Notes: a model not told the origin generated them from the letters alone. DNA of 64,000 nt from Cellulomonas cellasea (GCF_006538745.1 NZ_BJLR01000022.1:62001-126000), one strand, 5' to 3'. Positions 44,584 through 55,174 are shown, counted from the stretch's first letter. Numbers and translations: made by a program.

Positions 44584-45624
44584 TCAGAGCTGCTGGCGCT
44601 GCATCGCGTCACGGACCTCGCCCACGAGCTCCTCGAGGATGTCCTCGAGGAACACCACACCGACGGCGCGGCCGTCGATGTCCACCCGCGCGAGGTGCGA
44701 ACCCGACCGCTGCATGGCGCCGAGCGCCGTCTCGACCTCGTCGTCGGGGCCGACGACCGCGAGCGCCCGCACCCGCCACGCCGGGACCGCCATGGTGCGG
44801 TTCGTCGCGTCGGCGTACAGGACGTCCTTGAGGTGCAGGTAGCCGCTGATCACGCCGTTCTGGCTCCCGACGGGGAACCGGCTGTAGCCCGTGCGAGCCA
44901 CGAGGCGCTCGATCTCGTCGGGCGTCGCGCCCTCGGGGGCCATGACGAGGTCGTCGACGGGGATCATGACCTCGGCGGCGGTCTTGTCGGAGAACTCGAT
45001 CGCGCCGGACAGCAGCCCCTGGGAGTCGTCGAGCAGACCCTCGGCCTGCGAGCGCTCGACGATGGACTGGACCTCCTCGGCGGTGAACGCGGAGGCGACC
45101 TCGTCCTTGGGCTCGACGCCGAACGCCCGCAGGACGTGGTTCGCGAGCCAGTTGAGCGCGTGGATGAGCGGGCGCACGACCCGGCCGAGCCACACGAGCG
45201 GCGGCCCGAACCACAGCACGGCCTTGTCGGGGCTCGACACCGCAAGGTTCTTGGGGACCATCTCGCCGAGGACGACGTGCAGGTACACGACGATCAGCAG
45301 CGCGACGACGAACGCGATCGGGTGCGCGAGGTCGGTGCTGACGCCGAGCGCGTGCAGCGGGTCCTCGATGAGGTGCGCGATCGCGGGCTCGGCGACGACG
45401 CCGAGGCTCGTCGAGCACACGGTCACGCCGAGCTGCGCGCACGCGAGCATGAGCGAGACGTGCTCCATGGCCCACAGGACCGTCTTGGCGCGCCGGTCCC
45501 CGGCGGCGGCGAGCGGCTCGATCGCGCTGCGGCGCGCGGAGAGGATGGCGAACTCGGCGCCGACGAAGAAGGCGTTGCCGGCGAGCAGCAGGACGCCGAG
45601 GAGGAGTGCGACCTCGGAGCTCAT
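44584..45624 (-). CDS. CNNM/CBS-domain membrane protein without CorC domain
   Basis: A 346-aa protein. The CNNM (DUF21) transmembrane domain has about four segments, with the conserved LGVTVCSTSLG and LGEMVPKNLAV. A CBS pair follows (PVDDLVMAPEGATPDEIERLV and DDEVETALGAMQRSG). The chain ends after FLEDILEELVGEVRDAMQRQQL, so the C-terminal CorC_HlyC domain of the family is absent. CNNM proteins are linked to Mg2+ or other cation efflux. Its start overlaps the stop of the longer paralog, so the two probably form a heteromer. Confidence 0.88.
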   Translation of the reverse strand: MSSEVALLLGVLLLAGNAFFVGAEFAILSARRSAIEPLAAAGDRRAKTVLWAMEHVSLMLACAQLGVTVCSTSLGVVAEPAIAHLIEDPLHALGVSTDLAHPIAFVVALLIVVYLHVVLGEMVPKNLAVSSPDKAVLWFGPPLVWLGRVVRPLIHALNWLANHVLRAFGVEPKDEVASAFTAEEVQSIVERSQAEGLLDDSQGLLSGAIEFSDKTAAEVMIPVDDLVMAPEGATPDEIERLVARTGYSRFPVGSQNGVISGYLHLKDVLYADATNRTMAVPAWRVRALAVVGPDDEVETALGAMQRSGSHLARVDIDGRAVGVVFLEDILEELVGEVRDAMQRQQL

Positions 45625-46985
45625 GCGCGCTCACCCCCGCGTGCGCCGGACGTGCGCGGGGCGTCGTCGCTCTCGTCGTCGGGCTCGTCGGGCGCGGCCT
45701 GCACGACGAGACGCTCGACCCGCCGGCCCTGCATCTGCTCGACGCGCAGCCGGACGCCGTCGACGACGACCTCGTCACCGACCTGCGGCACGCGGCCGAG
45801 CACGGCCATGACGAGCCCGCCGAGCGTCTCGTAGGGGCCGTCGTCGGGCACGGTCAGGCCGGTCACCTCGGTGAGCTCGTCGGGGCGCAGCAGCCCGGGC
45901 AGCGCCCAGGAGCCGTCGATGCGCCGGGCGCTCGTCGCGCGCCGGCGGTCGTGCTCGTCGGCGACGTCCCCGACGAGCTCCTCGATGACGTCCTCGAGCG
46001 TCACGACGCCGGAGGTGCCGCCGTACTCGTCGACCACGACGGCCATCTGCAGCCCGAGGTCGCGCAGCTCGACGAGCAGCGGGCCGAGCCGGACGGTCTC
46101 GGGGACGCGCGGGGTCTCGACCATGAGCGCGGCGACGGGGACCTCGGGGCGCCGGTCGAACGGCACGCCGATCGCGCGGCGCAGGTGGACGACGCCCACG
46201 ATGTCGTCGCGGCTCTCGCCGATCACGGGGAACCGCGAGTGACCCGTCTCGCGCGCACGGGTCATGACGTCGGCCGCGGTGTGCTCGCGGCGCAGCACGA
46301 CCATGCGCTGGCGGTCGGTCATGACGTCGACGGCGGTGAGCTCCTCGAAGTCGATCGAGTTGGTCAGCAGCGTCGCGGTCGACTCGTCGAGCGTCCCGAC
46401 GGCCGCGGACCGACGCACGAGCGACGCGAGCTCCTGCGGCGACCGCCCGCCCGAGAGCTCCTCGCGCGGCTCGACGCCGACGCGGCGCAGGAGCGCGTTG
46501 GCGCTGCCGTTGAAGAACGCGATGACGGGGCGCAGCGCCGTCGTGAACGCCCGCTGCAAGGGCGCGACGGCGCGCGCGGTGCCGAGCGGGTGGCTCAACG
46601 CGAAGTTCTTGGGGACGAGCTCGCCGAACAGCATCGAGAAGCCGTTGACCAGGATGATCGCGAGGAGCACGGACACCGCTCCCCCGACGGCCGCTCCGAG
46701 GAACGAGTCGGCGAGCACGCCGCCGAACATCCGGCCGACCGCGGGCTGCGTCGTGTAGCCGAGCAGGATGGTCGTCACGGTGATGCCGACCTGCGCTCCG
46801 GAGAGCTCGGTCGAGAGCCGGCGCAGGGCCTTGACGACGGACTGCCCGCGCTTGTCGTCGGGCCGGGTGTCCTTCTCGACGAGGCCCGGGTCGAGGGTCA
46901 CGAGCGCGAACTCGCTCGCGACGAACACGGCGGTGCCGGCGGTCAGGAGGACGCCGAGGCCGACGAGGAGCCACTCGGTCAGCAC
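45621..46985 (-). CDS. CNNM/CBS/CorC-domain membrane protein (hemolysin C/CorC family)
   Basis: A 454-aa full-length member: CNNM transmembrane domain (residues about 1-180, with VGITVTTILLGYTTQP and FGELVPKNFALSHP), CBS pair (about 200-330), VVVDEYGGTSGVVTLEDVIEELVG, and a CorC_HlyC domain (SWALPGLLRPDELTEVTG...YETLGGLVMAVLGRVPQVGDEVVVDG). It is expected to take part in divalent-cation transport. GTG 46985 has GGGAGG 5 nt upstream. First gene of a two-gene operon with a truncated paralog, overlapping by 4 bp at 45621-45624. Confidence 0.9.
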   Translation of the reverse strand: MLTEWLLVGLGVLLTAGTAVFVASEFALVTLDPGLVEKDTRPDDKRGQSVVKALRRLSTELSGAQVGITVTTILLGYTTQPAVGRMFGGVLADSFLGAAVGGAVSVLLAIILVNGFSMLFGELVPKNFALSHPLGTARAVAPLQRAFTTALRPVIAFFNGSANALLRRVGVEPREELSGGRSPQELASLVRRSAAVGTLDESTATLLTNSIDFEELTAVDVMTDRQRMVVLRREHTAADVMTRARETGHSRFPVIGESRDDIVGVVHLRRAIGVPFDRRPEVPVAALMVETPRVPETVRLGPLLVELRDLGLQMAVVVDEYGGTSGVVTLEDVIEELVGDVADEHDRRRATSARRIDGSWALPGLLRPDELTEVTGLTVPDDGPYETLGGLVMAVLGRVPQVGDEVVVDGVRLRVEQMQGRRVERLVVQAAPDEPDDESDDAPRTSGARGGERA

Positions 46986-47281
46986 GCGGACCTCCCGGCG
47001 GCGGGGACGCTGCTGTCACCGACGGGACGGCGCACGGCCGACGGACCGCACGGCACGGCGGCGGTCGTCAGGGCACGGGGGACGAGGGCAGTGGAGGGGC
47101 CGGCATGGTCGCACCCGGGCTCGGAGGCCCGGGCAGGACGCCGGCAGCTACTTGAGCTGCTCATGGTCGGACCATCGTACGGAACGTCGGACCGCGCGGC
47201 ATCCGGCGTGCGCCCGCGGCACAGGATCGGCACGGGCGGCGGGTGCGTCGCGGGCCGACGGGCCTGTGCCACCCTGGGCGC
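46986..47281. other. divergent region between CNNM operon and OmpR-type regulator
   Basis: 296 bp. TACGAT on the minus strand (47174-47179) is a possible -10 for the CNNM operon, and CACCCT ends 6 nt before the regulator ATG. No ORF with codon bias is seen. Confidence 0.35.
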
Positions 47282-48058
47282 ATGGCGATCTCGAGCACCC
47301 CCGGCGCCGGCGGCCCGGCGCAGACCACCGGCGCGACCACGACCGTCCTCGTCGTCGAGGACGAGCCCGCCATCGCGCAGGCGATCAGCCAGCGCCTGTC
47401 CGCGGAGGGCTGGCGCGTCGAGACGGTCGGCGACGGCCACGCGGGCGTCGAGGCCGCGGCCCGGCTGCAGCCCGACGTCGTCGTGCTCGACGTGATGCTG
47501 CCCGGCATCGACGGCCTCGAGGTGTGCCGGCGCGTGCAGGCCGAGCGACCCGTGCCCGTCCTCATGCTCACGGCGCGCGACGACGAGACCGACATGCTCA
47601 TCGGCCTGGGCGTCGGCGCGGACGACTACATGACCAAGCCGTTCTCGATGCGCGAGCTCGTCGCCCGCACCAAGGCGCTGCTGCGGCGCACCGAGCGCGC
47701 GGCGCAGGCGGCCGCGCTGCAGGCGACCCAGCCCGACGCGATCCCGCCCCTCACGGTCGGGGACGTCGTCGTCGACCGCGCGCAGCGCCGCGTGCACCGG
47801 GCCGGCGAGGAGGTCCACCTCACGCCCACCGAGTTCGACCTGCTGCTGACCCTCGCGGCGACGCCGCGCACCGTCCTGACCCGCGAGCGCCTGCTCGCGG
47901 AGGTCTGGGACTGGGTCGACGCGAGCGGCACCCGCACGGTCGACTCGCATGTCAAGGCGCTGCGGCGCAAGCTCGGCGCGGACCTGATCCGCACGGTGCA
48001 CGGCGTCGGCTACGCGTTCGAGCCGGCGACGGCACCCTCGGCGTCACCGGCCCCGTGA
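47282..48058 (+). CDS. OmpR/PhoB family response regulator
   Basis: A 258-aa regulator. Receiver domain with E/D pocket (VVEDEPAIAQAI), phospho-acceptor D70 (VVVLDVMLPG), T in MLTARDDE and K in MTKPFSMREL. The C-terminal winged helix carries EEVHLTPTEFDLLLTLA and SGTRTVDSHVKALRRKLG. The ATG is preceded by CACCCT at leaderless distance. It overlaps the histidine kinase gene by 4 bp. A downstream ABC transporter gene pair is a plausible target. Confidence 0.93.
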   Translation: MAISSTPGAGGPAQTTGATTTVLVVEDEPAIAQAISQRLSAEGWRVETVGDGHAGVEAAARLQPDVVVLDVMLPGIDGLEVCRRVQAERPVPVLMLTARDDETDMLIGLGVGADDYMTKPFSMRELVARTKALLRRTERAAQAAALQATQPDAIPPLTVGDVVVDRAQRRVHRAGEEVHLTPTEFDLLLTLAATPRTVLTRERLLAEVWDWVDASGTRTVDSHVKALRRKLGADLIRTVHGVGYAFEPATAPSASPAP

Positions 48059-49131
48059 ACGCGGGGGTCCCCCGGCACTCGCGCGCGGACGGGCGCCGGC
48101 CGCTGCTCCCGGACGTGCGCCCGCTCGACAGCTTCCGCTCGATCAAGATCAAGCTCGGCATCCTCGTCGCGGCGACCGTGACCCTCGCGGCGTTCGTCAC
48201 GTGGCTGGGCCTGCACAACTCGCTCGGCCCGAGCCGGACGCTCCCGCTGGCCGTCGCGTTCTCGCTCGTCGTCACGCAGGTCCTCGCGCGCGGCATGACG
48301 TCGCCCCTGCGCGAGATGACCGCGGCGGCGCGCGCGATGGCGAGCGGCGACTACTCCCAGCGCGTGCAGGCCACGAGCCACGACGAGGTCGGCCAGCTCG
48401 CGGCGGCGTTCAACACGATGGCCGAGGACCTCGAGTCGGCGGACACGCTGCGCCGCGAGCTCGTCGCGAACGTCTCGCACGAGCTCCGCACCCCGGTCAC
48501 GGCGCTGCAGGCGCAGCTCGAGAACATCGTCGACGGCGTGAGCGAGGCCGACCCCGCGACGATGCGCGCGGCGCTCGCCCAGACCGAGCGGCTCGGGCGG
48601 CTCGTCGCGTACCTGCTCGACCTCTCGCGGGTCGAGGCCGGCGCGGTGGGCCTCGACATCACCGACCTCCCGCTGCGCGAGTTCCTGCAGGAGGCGGCCG
48701 ACGAGGCCGCGCTCGTCGGCGCCGAGCGCGGGCTGCGCTTCCCCGTCGTCGTCGAGCCGCCCGACCTGACGGTGCCCGCCGACCGCGAGCGCCTGCACCA
48801 GGTCGTGGCGAACCTCCTGCACAACGCGGTGCGGCACTCCCCGACCGGCGAGGAGGTGCGGCTCGAGGCGCGCCGCTCGGGCGGTGACGTGCGCATCGAC
48901 GTCGTCGACCACGGCCCCGGCATCGCCCGCGACCAGCGCCAGCACGTCTTCGAGCGGTTCGTGCGGGGCAACACCCCGGCGATCACGGGCCAGAGCTCGA
49001 CGGGCGGGACGGGCCTCGGCCTCGCGATCGTGCGGTGGGCCGTGGACCTGCACGGCGGCTCGATCGCGGTCGCGGACACGGGCGCCGGCGCGGGCTGCAC
49101 GATGCGCGTCACGCTCCCCGCTCGCCGCTGA
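48055..49131 (+). CDS. HAMP-containing sensor histidine kinase
   Basis: A 358-aa kinase with two N-terminal membrane segments but almost no extracellular loop between them (KIKLGILVAATVTLAAFVTWLGLHNSLG, then LPLAVAFSLVVTQVLA), so sensing is intramembrane or cytoplasmic. A HAMP segment leads to HisKA with LVANVSHELRTPVTAL (H142) and an HATPase domain with NLLHNAVRHS, DHGPGIA and GTGLGLAIV. GTG 48055 overlaps the regulator stop (GTGA). Typical of intramembrane-sensing kinases near ABC transporters. Confidence 0.92.
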   Translation: MNAGVPRHSRADGRRPLLPDVRPLDSFRSIKIKLGILVAATVTLAAFVTWLGLHNSLGPSRTLPLAVAFSLVVTQVLARGMTSPLREMTAAARAMASGDYSQRVQATSHDEVGQLAAAFNTMAEDLESADTLRRELVANVSHELRTPVTALQAQLENIVDGVSEADPATMRAALAQTERLGRLVAYLLDLSRVEAGAVGLDITDLPLREFLQEAADEAALVGAERGLRFPVVVEPPDLTVPADRERLHQVVANLLHNAVRHSPTGEEVRLEARRSGGDVRIDVVDHGPGIARDQRQHVFERFVRGNTPAITGQSSTGGTGLGLAIVRWAVDLHGGSIAVADTGAGAGCTMRVTLPARR

Positions 49132-49187
49132 CGCGACCCCGCGCGCGGGACACGCCCGGGCGCTCGTGCCCCGGGCGGCGCGCTCAG

Positions 49188-49193
49188 TAGGGT
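49188..49193 (+). promoter_or_regulatory. -10 box, leaderless, for the ABC transporter genes
   Basis: TAGGGT, 6 nt before ATG 49200. Confidence 0.5.
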
Positions 49194-49199
49194 GCCGCC

Positions 49200-50210
49200 A
49201 TGAGCCCGACCGCAGTCGAGGACGGCATCAGCGTCCGCAACCTGTCCAAGTCGTTCGGAGCCGTGCGGGCGGTCGACGACCTGTCCTTCGACGTGCGCCC
49301 GGGGCGCGTCACGGGGTTCCTGGGCCCGAACGGCGCGGGGAAGACGACGACGCTGCGCATGCTGCTCGGGCTCGTCGAGCCGACGTCGGGCACCGCGACG
49401 ATCAGCGGGCGCCGCTACGCGGACATCGAGCGCCCGCAGCGCGTCGTGGGCGCTGCGCTCGAGGCCGCGAGCTTCCACCCCGGCCGCACGGCGCTGGACC
49501 ACCTGCGCGTCTACGCACCGCAGGCGGGCGTGGCGGACGCGCGCGCGCACGAGGTGCTCGGCCTCGTCGGGCTCTCGGACGCGGCGCGTCGGCGCGTCGG
49601 CGGCTTCTCTCTCGGCATGCGCCAGCGGCTCGCGCTCGCGACGACCCTGCTCGCCGACCCGCGTGTGCTGCTCCTCGACGAGCCGGCGAACGGGCTCGAC
49701 CCCGAGGGCATCCGGTGGCTGCGCGTCTTCCTGCGCGCGCTCGCCGCCGAGGGCCGCACGGTGCTGGTCTCGAGCCACGTGCTCTCCGAGGTCGAGCAGA
49801 CGGTCGACGACGTCGTGATCATCGCGCGCGGCCGGCTCGTGCACGCCTCGACGCTCGCGGACCTCGAACGGCTCGCGGCGCCCGGCGTGCGGGTGACGTC
49901 GCCCGACGTGGCCGGGCTGCACGCGCTCGTCGAGCGGCAGGGCTGGGCGCTCGCGCCCCTCGCTCCGGCCGGCGACGGCGTCCCGGGCGCGCTCGCCCCC
50001 GCGGGTGCCGCGACGGCCGCGACGCTCGAGCTGCGCGACGTCGACGCCGCGACGGTGGGCGCCGCCGCGTTCCGTGCCGGCCTCGAGCTGCACGCGCTCG
50101 CGCCGCGGGACACCGGCCTCGAGTCGATCTTCCTGGGCCTGACCGGCGGCGGGACCCCGCCACCGCCCGCGGCCGCCGCCCCCACGACCCCCGCCGGAGG
50201 TGCCCGATGA
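49200..50210 (+). CDS. ABC transporter ATP-binding protein
   Basis: A 336-aa ABC-2-type ATPase. Walker A FLGPNGAGKTT, signature SLGMRQRLALATTL, Walker B VLLLDEPANGLDPEG and H-loop VSSHVLSEVE are intact. The C-terminal about 110 residues (after residue 230) are an Ala/Gly/Pro-rich regulatory tail ending GLESIFLGLTGGG. It overlaps the permease start by 4 bp. The close position behind a HAMP two-component system suggests drug or peptide efflux, a guess based on similar arrangements. The start is fixed by TAGGGT 6 nt upstream. Confidence 0.92.
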   Translation: MSPTAVEDGISVRNLSKSFGAVRAVDDLSFDVRPGRVTGFLGPNGAGKTTTLRMLLGLVEPTSGTATISGRRYADIERPQRVVGAALEAASFHPGRTALDHLRVYAPQAGVADARAHEVLGLVGLSDAARRRVGGFSLGMRQRLALATTLLADPRVLLLDEPANGLDPEGIRWLRVFLRALAAEGRTVLVSSHVLSEVEQTVDDVVIIARGRLVHASTLADLERLAAPGVRVTSPDVAGLHALVERQGWALAPLAPAGDGVPGALAPAGAATAATLELRDVDAATVGAAAFRAGLELHALAPRDTGLESIFLGLTGGGTPPPPAAAAPTTPAGGAR

Positions 50211-51025
50211 GGGCCGCGCTCGTCACCGAGTACCGCAAGATCGTCACGACGCGGCTCTGGTGGGTCCTGCTGCTCGTGATGGTCGGCTACATGATGTTCA
50301 TCGCCGGGTTCATGGCGTGGGCCTTCACGCAGGGCGGGGGCATGGGCGGCCCGACCCCGGGCGGCGGCGGCGAGCAGCCCGACCTCACCCCGGAGGCGGT
50401 CGTGCGCACCGTCTACACGATCGCCGTGACGTTCGGCTACGTGTTCCCGGTCGTGGTGGGGGCGCTGTCGGTGACGACCGAGTTCCGGCACCAGACGATC
50501 ACGCCGACGCTGCTCGCGGAGCCGCGGCGGGGCGTGGTCCTCGTGGCGAAGCTCGTCGCGGGCCTCGTGATCGGCGTCGTGTTCGGGACCGTCGCGACGC
50601 TCGTGACGGCCGGCACGGGTGCGGGGGTACTCGCCGCGCTCGGGGAGCCGACTTTCCTCGGCGAGGCGGAGACGTGGCGCACGCTCGCGCTCTCGGCGCT
50701 GGCGCTCGCGATGTGGTCCGTCGTCGGCGTGGCCCTCGGGACGGTGCTGACGAACCAGGTCGCGGCGATCGTCGTGCTCATCGCGTTCACGCAGTTCGTC
50801 GAGCCGGTGCTGCGTGTCGTCCTGGCGCTGACCTCGTGGGGCAAGGACATCGCGTCGTACCTCCCCGGGGCGGCCGGCGAGGCGGTCTCGGGCGGGTCCT
50901 TCTACGCCGAGGCCGGCATGGCGTCGCTGCTCGACTGGTGGCAGGGCCTGCTCGTGCTCGTCGCGTACGCGGTGGTCCTCGTGGTGGTCGGGCGCGCGAC
51001 GACGTTCCGGCGCGACATCACATGA
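50207..51025 (+). CDS. ABC-2 type transporter permease
   Basis: A 272-aa membrane protein with about six TM segments: an N-terminal one after KIVTTRLWW, a Gly/Pro-rich extracellular loop (MGGPTPGGGGEQPD), then VFPVVVGALSVTTEFRHQTI (the E-x-x-x-x-T coupling region) and several C-terminal helices. ATG 50207 has GGAGG at 50196-50200 and overlaps the ATPase stop. It forms the membrane half of the exporter encoded with 49200-50210. Confidence 0.9.
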   Translation: MRAALVTEYRKIVTTRLWWVLLLVMVGYMMFIAGFMAWAFTQGGGMGGPTPGGGGEQPDLTPEAVVRTVYTIAVTFGYVFPVVVGALSVTTEFRHQTITPTLLAEPRRGVVLVAKLVAGLVIGVVFGTVATLVTAGTGAGVLAALGEPTFLGEAETWRTLALSALALAMWSVVGVALGTVLTNQVAAIVVLIAFTQFVEPVLRVVLALTSWGKDIASYLPGAAGEAVSGGSFYAEAGMASLLDWWQGLLVLVAYAVVLVVVGRATTFRRDIT

Positions 51026-51239
51026 CCTTGCCGACCCGGCGCGCACCGGGTCTTGGGGCCCGGGAGGCAGCCCCGTGACCCCCGGTTGACCACCGCGGAC
51101 CGACTTGACGGAAGTGCCGAGGGAAGCGCTCTCCCAGCCGGTGCGGAGTGCTCGTCCGGGAGCGCGCTGACGTAGGGTTGTCGTCAAACAGATCCGGCGA
51201 TGACGCGGCGCGGCCGCGGCGGAAGTGGGCGATCCTCGC
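51026..51239 (+). other. intergenic region upstream of the 2-oxoglutarate decarboxylase gene
   Basis: 214 bp. TAGGGT at 51173-51178 is a candidate -10 box, about 60 nt before the GTG start. TTGACG at 51105-51110 is too far from it to be its -35. GGGAAGCGCTCTCCC (51121-51135) is a near-palindrome. No clear terminator follows the permease gene. Confidence 0.4.
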
Positions 51240-54200
51240 GTGTCCCAGAAGGCAGAGCCAGTCTCGAGCAAGGCCGATTTCGGCGCCAACGAGTGGCTCG
51301 TCGACGAGCTGTACGAGCAGTACCTCAAGGACAAGAACGCGGTCGACCCCGCGTGGTGGGAGTTCTTCGAGGGCTACAAGCCGGGCGAGGGCGGTGACGG
51401 CAGCGGCGCCGGAGCACCCGCCGCGCCCGCGACGACGCCCGTGCCCGCGGCTCCCCCGGTGACGCCCGCCGGCACGGGCAACGGGCAGCCGGTGGCCCCC
51501 ACGCAGCCCGCCCCCGCACCCGCCGCCGCGGCGCCCGCCCAGGCCGCACCGGCGCCCGCGAGCTCCGGCGACGCGGACGCGATCCCCGAGCCCGCCGAGC
51601 CCGTGGCGACGATCCCGCCCGTCGCGACCGCGCAGCCCGCGACCGCGCCCTACGCGGAGGTCGCCACCGCGACCCGCAGCGTCGCCGCCGACGCCGCCGA
51701 GCCGACCGACGAGATCCAGAAGCTCCGCGGCCCCGCGGCACGCGTCGTGACGAACATGGAGGCGAGCCTCGAGGTCCCGACCGCGACGTCGGTGCGCGCC
51801 GTGCCGGCCAAGCTCATGGTCGACAACCGCATCGTCATCAACAACCATCTCGCGCGCGGCCGCGGCGGCAAGATCTCCTTCACCCACATCATCGGGTTCG
51901 CGCTCGTCGAGGCGCTCAAGGACATGCCGGCCATGAACGCCGGCTACAGCCTGCTCGACGGCAAGCCCGCGGTCACGACCCCGGCGCACGTGAACCTCGG
52001 CCTCGCGATCGACCTCGCCAAGCCCGACGGCACGCGCCAGCTGCTCGTCCCGAGCATCAAGAAGGCCGAGACGCTCGACTTCGCGCAGTTCTGGAGCGCG
52101 TACGAGGATGTCGTGCGCCGCGCCCGCGGCAACAAGCTCACGGTCGACGACTTCGCGGGCACCACGATCTCGCTGACCAACCCGGGCACGATCGGCACCG
52201 TGCACTCGGTGCCGCGGCTCATGGCCGGCCAGGGCACGATCGTCGGCGTCGGCGCGATGGACTTCCCCGCCGAGTTCGCCGGGACGTCCGAGGACCAGCT
52301 CAACCGCATGGGCATCTCCAAGGTGCTCACGCTCACCTCGACGTACGACCACCGCATCATCCAGGGCGCGCAGTCGGGCGACTTCCTGCGGATCCTCGCG
52401 AACAAGCTGCTCGGCCAGGACGACTTCTACGACCGGATCTTCCGGTCGCTGCGCGTGCCGTACGAGCCCGTCCGCTGGGTCCGCGACTCGCCGTCGGACC
52501 CCGACACCGAGGCCACGAAGCCCGCGCGCATCGCCGAGCTCATCCACTCCTACCGCTCGCGCGGCCACCTCATGGCCGACACCGACCCGCTCGCCTACCG
52601 CCAGCGCAAGCACCCCGACCTGGACATCCAGAACCACGGGCTCACGCTGTGGGACCTCGACCGGACGTTCCCGACCGCCGGCTTCACCGGCAAGCCCCGG
52701 GCGAAGCTCCGCGAGATCCTCGGCCTGCTGCGCGACTCGTACTGCCGCTCGATCGGCATCGAGTACATGCACCTGCAGGACCCGCGCCAGCGCCGCTGGC
52801 TGCAGGAGCGCCTCGAGTCCGGATACGCCCGCACGCCGCGCGAGGACCAGCTCCGCATCCTGCGCCGCCTCAACGCCGCCGAGGCGTTCGAGACGTTCCT
52901 GCAGACCAAGTTCGTCGGCCAGAAGCGGTTCTCGCTCGAGGGCGGCGAGGCCGTCATCCCGCTGCTCGACGCGATCCTGTCGAAGGCCGCGGACAACGGG
53001 CTCGACGAGGTCGGCATCGGGATGGCGCACCGCGGGCGGCTCAACGTCCTCGCGAACATCGCCGGCAAGTCGTACGGCCAGATCTTCAGCGAGTTCGAGG
53101 GCAACCAGGACCCCAAGTCCGTCCAGGGCTCCGGCGACGTGAAGTACCACCTCGGCACCGAGGGCACGTTCACCGCGGAGTCGGGCGCGACGACCCAGGT
53201 GTACCTCGCGGCGAACCCGTCGCACCTCGAGGCGGTCGACCCGGTGCTCGAGGGCATCGTGCGGGCCAAGCAGGACCGCATCGACCTCGGCGGCGACGGC
53301 TTCTCGGTGCTCCCGATCCTCATCCACGGCGACGCGGCGTTCGCGGGCCAGGGTGTCGTGTGGGAGACGCTCAACCTCGCGCAGCTGCGCGGCTACCGCA
53401 CCGGCGGCACCGTGCACGTCATCATCAACAACCAGGTCGGGTTCACGACCGGCCCCTCGTCGTCGCGCTCGTCGCAGTACGCGACCGACATCGCGAAGGG
53501 CCTGCAGGTCCCGATCCTGCACGTGAACGGCGACGACCCCGAGGCCTGCGTGCGCGTCGCGGAGCTCGCGTTCGAGTACCGCGAGCAGTTCGACCGCGAC
53601 GTCATCATCGACATGGTCTGCTACCGCCGGCGCGGCCACAACGAGGGCGACGACCCGTCGATGACGCAGCCGCTTATGTACAACCTCATCGAGGCGAAGC
53701 GCTCGGTGCGCAAGCTCTACACCGAGACGCTCGTCGCGCGCGGCGACATCACGCTCGAGGAGGCCGAGCATGTCCTCAAGGACTACCAGGCCCAGCTCGA
53801 GCGCGTGTTCACCGAGACCCGCGAGGGCGGCTACACCCCGCCGCCGTCGAGCGAGCCCGTCGCGGGTCTGGAGCGGCCCGAGTCGCAGCTCGAGGACGCC
53901 GGGATGATGGTCGGCTGGAAGACCGCGGTCGCCCCCGCGGTGCTCGAGCGCATCGGCCGTGCGCACGTGCGCCCGCCCGAGGGGTTCACCGTCCACCCGA
54001 AGCTCGCGCAGCTCCTGACCAAGCGCGAGCAGATGTCCCGCGACGGCAACATCGACTGGGGCTACGGGGAGCTGCTCGCCTTCGGGTCGCTGCTCATCGA
54101 GGGCACCCCGGTGCGCCTTGCGGGCCAGGACTCGCGCCGCGGCACGTTCGTCCAGCGCCACGCGGTCATGCACGACCGCGAGACCGGCGCCGAGTGGACG

Positions 54201-55073
54201 CCGCTGCTGTACCTGTCGGCGGACCAGGCGAAGTTCTGGTGCTACGACTCCTCGCTCAGCGAGTACGCGGCGCTCGGCTTCGAGTACGGCTATTCGGTCG
54301 AGCGGCCCGACGCGCTCGTGCTCTGGGAGGCGCAGTTCGGCGACTTCGTCAACGGCGCGCAGACCGTGATCGACGAGTTCATCACCTCGGCCGAGCAGAA
54401 GTGGGGCCAGCGCTCGTCGGTCGTGCTGCTGCTCCCCCACGGCTACGAGGGCCAGGGCCCCGACCACTCGTCGGGCCGCATCGAGCGGTTCCTGCAGATG
54501 TGCGCCGAGGAGAACATCACGGTCGCGCAGCCGTCGACGCCCGCGTCGCACTTCCACCTGCTGCGCCGCCAGGCGTACATGCGCCCGCGCCGCCCGCTCG
54601 TGGTCTTCACGCCCAAGTCGATGCTGCGCCTCAAGGCCGCGTCGTCGTCGGTCGAGGACTTCACGAACGGCACGTTCCGCCCGGTCATCGGCGACGACCT
54701 CGCCGCGGCCAAGGCGAACCAGGTCGACCGCGTGCTGCTGTGCTCGGGCAAGGTCTACTGGGACCTGCTCGCCCACCGCGTCACGTCGGGCGACGAGCGC
54801 ACGGCCATCGTCCGGCTCGAGCAGCTCTACCCGCTCGACGCCGACGGGCTGCACGAGGCGCTCGCGCCGTACGGCGACGCCGAGCTCGTGTGGGTCCAGG
54901 ACGAGCCCGAGAACCAGGGTCCGTGGTCGCACATCTCGATGAACGCGCCCCAGCTGCTGGGCCGCACCCTTCGGGTCGCGTCGCGCGCCGCCTCGGCGTC
55001 GCCCGCGGCCGGCTCGGCGAAGAAGCACCAGGCCGAGCAGGCGCGGCTCATCGAGACGGCGTTCGCCCGCTGA
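51240..55073 (+). CDS. kgd: multifunctional 2-oxoglutarate decarboxylase/dehydrogenase E1 with E2 domain
   Basis: A 1277-aa TCA-cycle enzyme (SucA/Kgd). Residues 1-45 hold the E1 N-terminal motif [28 protein letters not shown]. An Ala/Pro linker runs to about residue 150. Residues about 155-400 are the E2 succinyltransferase catalytic domain ([17 protein letters not shown], the DHR active-site motif in [15 protein letters not shown]). Then comes the TPP-binding E1: [40 protein letters not shown], and [15 protein letters not shown]. It lacks a lipoyl domain, as in mycobacterial Kgd. GTG 51240 gives the conserved [13 protein letters not shown] start. The GTG at 51225 is the alternative. A 15-bp hairpin follows. 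Confidence 0.96.
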   Translation: MSQKAEPVSSKADFGANEWLVDELYEQYLKDKNAVDPAWWEFFEGYKPGEGGDGSGAGAPAAPATTPVPAAPPVTPAGTGNGQPVAPTQPAPAPAAAAPAQAAPAPASSGDADAIPEPAEPVATIPPVATAQPATAPYAEVATATRSVAADAAEPTDEIQKLRGPAARVVTNMEASLEVPTATSVRAVPAKLMVDNRIVINNHLARGRGGKISFTHIIGFALVEALKDMPAMNAGYSLLDGKPAVTTPAHVNLGLAIDLAKPDGTRQLLVPSIKKAETLDFAQFWSAYEDVVRRARGNKLTVDDFAGTTISLTNPGTIGTVHSVPRLMAGQGTIVGVGAMDFPAEFAGTSEDQLNRMGISKVLTLTSTYDHRIIQGAQSGDFLRILANKLLGQDDFYDRIFRSLRVPYEPVRWVRDSPSDPDTEATKPARIAELIHSYRSRGHLMADTDPLAYRQRKHPDLDIQNHGLTLWDLDRTFPTAGFTGKPRAKLREILGLLRDSYCRSIGIEYMHLQDPRQRRWLQERLESGYARTPREDQLRILRRLNAAEAFETFLQTKFVGQKRFSLEGGEAVIPLLDAILSKAADNGLDEVGIGMAHRGRLNVLANIAGKSYGQIFSEFEGNQDPKSVQGSGDVKYHLGTEGTFTAESGATTQVYLAANPSHLEAVDPVLEGIVRAKQDRIDLGGDGFSVLPILIHGDAAFAGQGVVWETLNLAQLRGYRTGGTVHVIINNQVGFTTGPSSSRSSQYATDIAKGLQVPILHVNGDDPEACVRVAELAFEYREQFDRDVIIDMVCYRRRGHNEGDDPSMTQPLMYNLIEAKRSVRKLYTETLVARGDITLEEAEHVLKDYQAQLERVFTETREGGYTPPPSSEPVAGLERPESQLEDAGMMVGWKTAVAPAVLERIGRAHVRPPEGFTVHPKLAQLLTKREQMSRDGNIDWGYGELLAFGSLLIEGTPVRLAGQDSRRGTFVQRHAVMHDRETGAEWTPLLYLSADQAKFWCYDSSLSEYAALGFEYGYSVERPDALVLWEAQFGDFVNGAQTVIDEFITSAEQKWGQRSSVVLLLPHGYEGQGPDHSSGRIERFLQMCAEENITVAQPSTPASHFHLLRRQAYMRPRRPLVVFTPKSMLRLKAASSSVEDFTNGTFRPVIGDDLAAAKANQVDRVLLCSGKVYWDLLAHRVTSGDERTAIVRLEQLYPLDADGLHEALAPYGDAELVWVQDEPENQGPWSHISMNAPQLLGRTLRVASRAASASPAAGSAKKHQAEQARLIETAFAR

Positions 55074-55108
55074 CCTGAGCCGACCGCCCGGCCTCACGCC
55101 GGAACGAC

Positions 55109-55142
55109 GGACGCCGCGCTCCCGCCCGGGGGCGCGGCGTCC
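55109..55142. terminator. bidirectional terminator between kgd and the GlxA-type gene
   Basis: An 11-bp perfect stem (55109-55119 with 55132-55142) extended by a G-U pair and an inner CCC/GGG stem, between convergent genes. Confidence 0.7.
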
Positions 55143-55174
55143 GGCGTCTGCGGGGCGGGTGCCGGAGCGTTCCC

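Noticed and set aside
51121-51135. GGGAAGCGCTCTCCC as a CelR/LacI-type operator upstream of kgd
   Set aside because: Only the outer four bases on each side are symmetric and the core is mismatched. A carbohydrate operator before a TCA-cycle gene is not expected.
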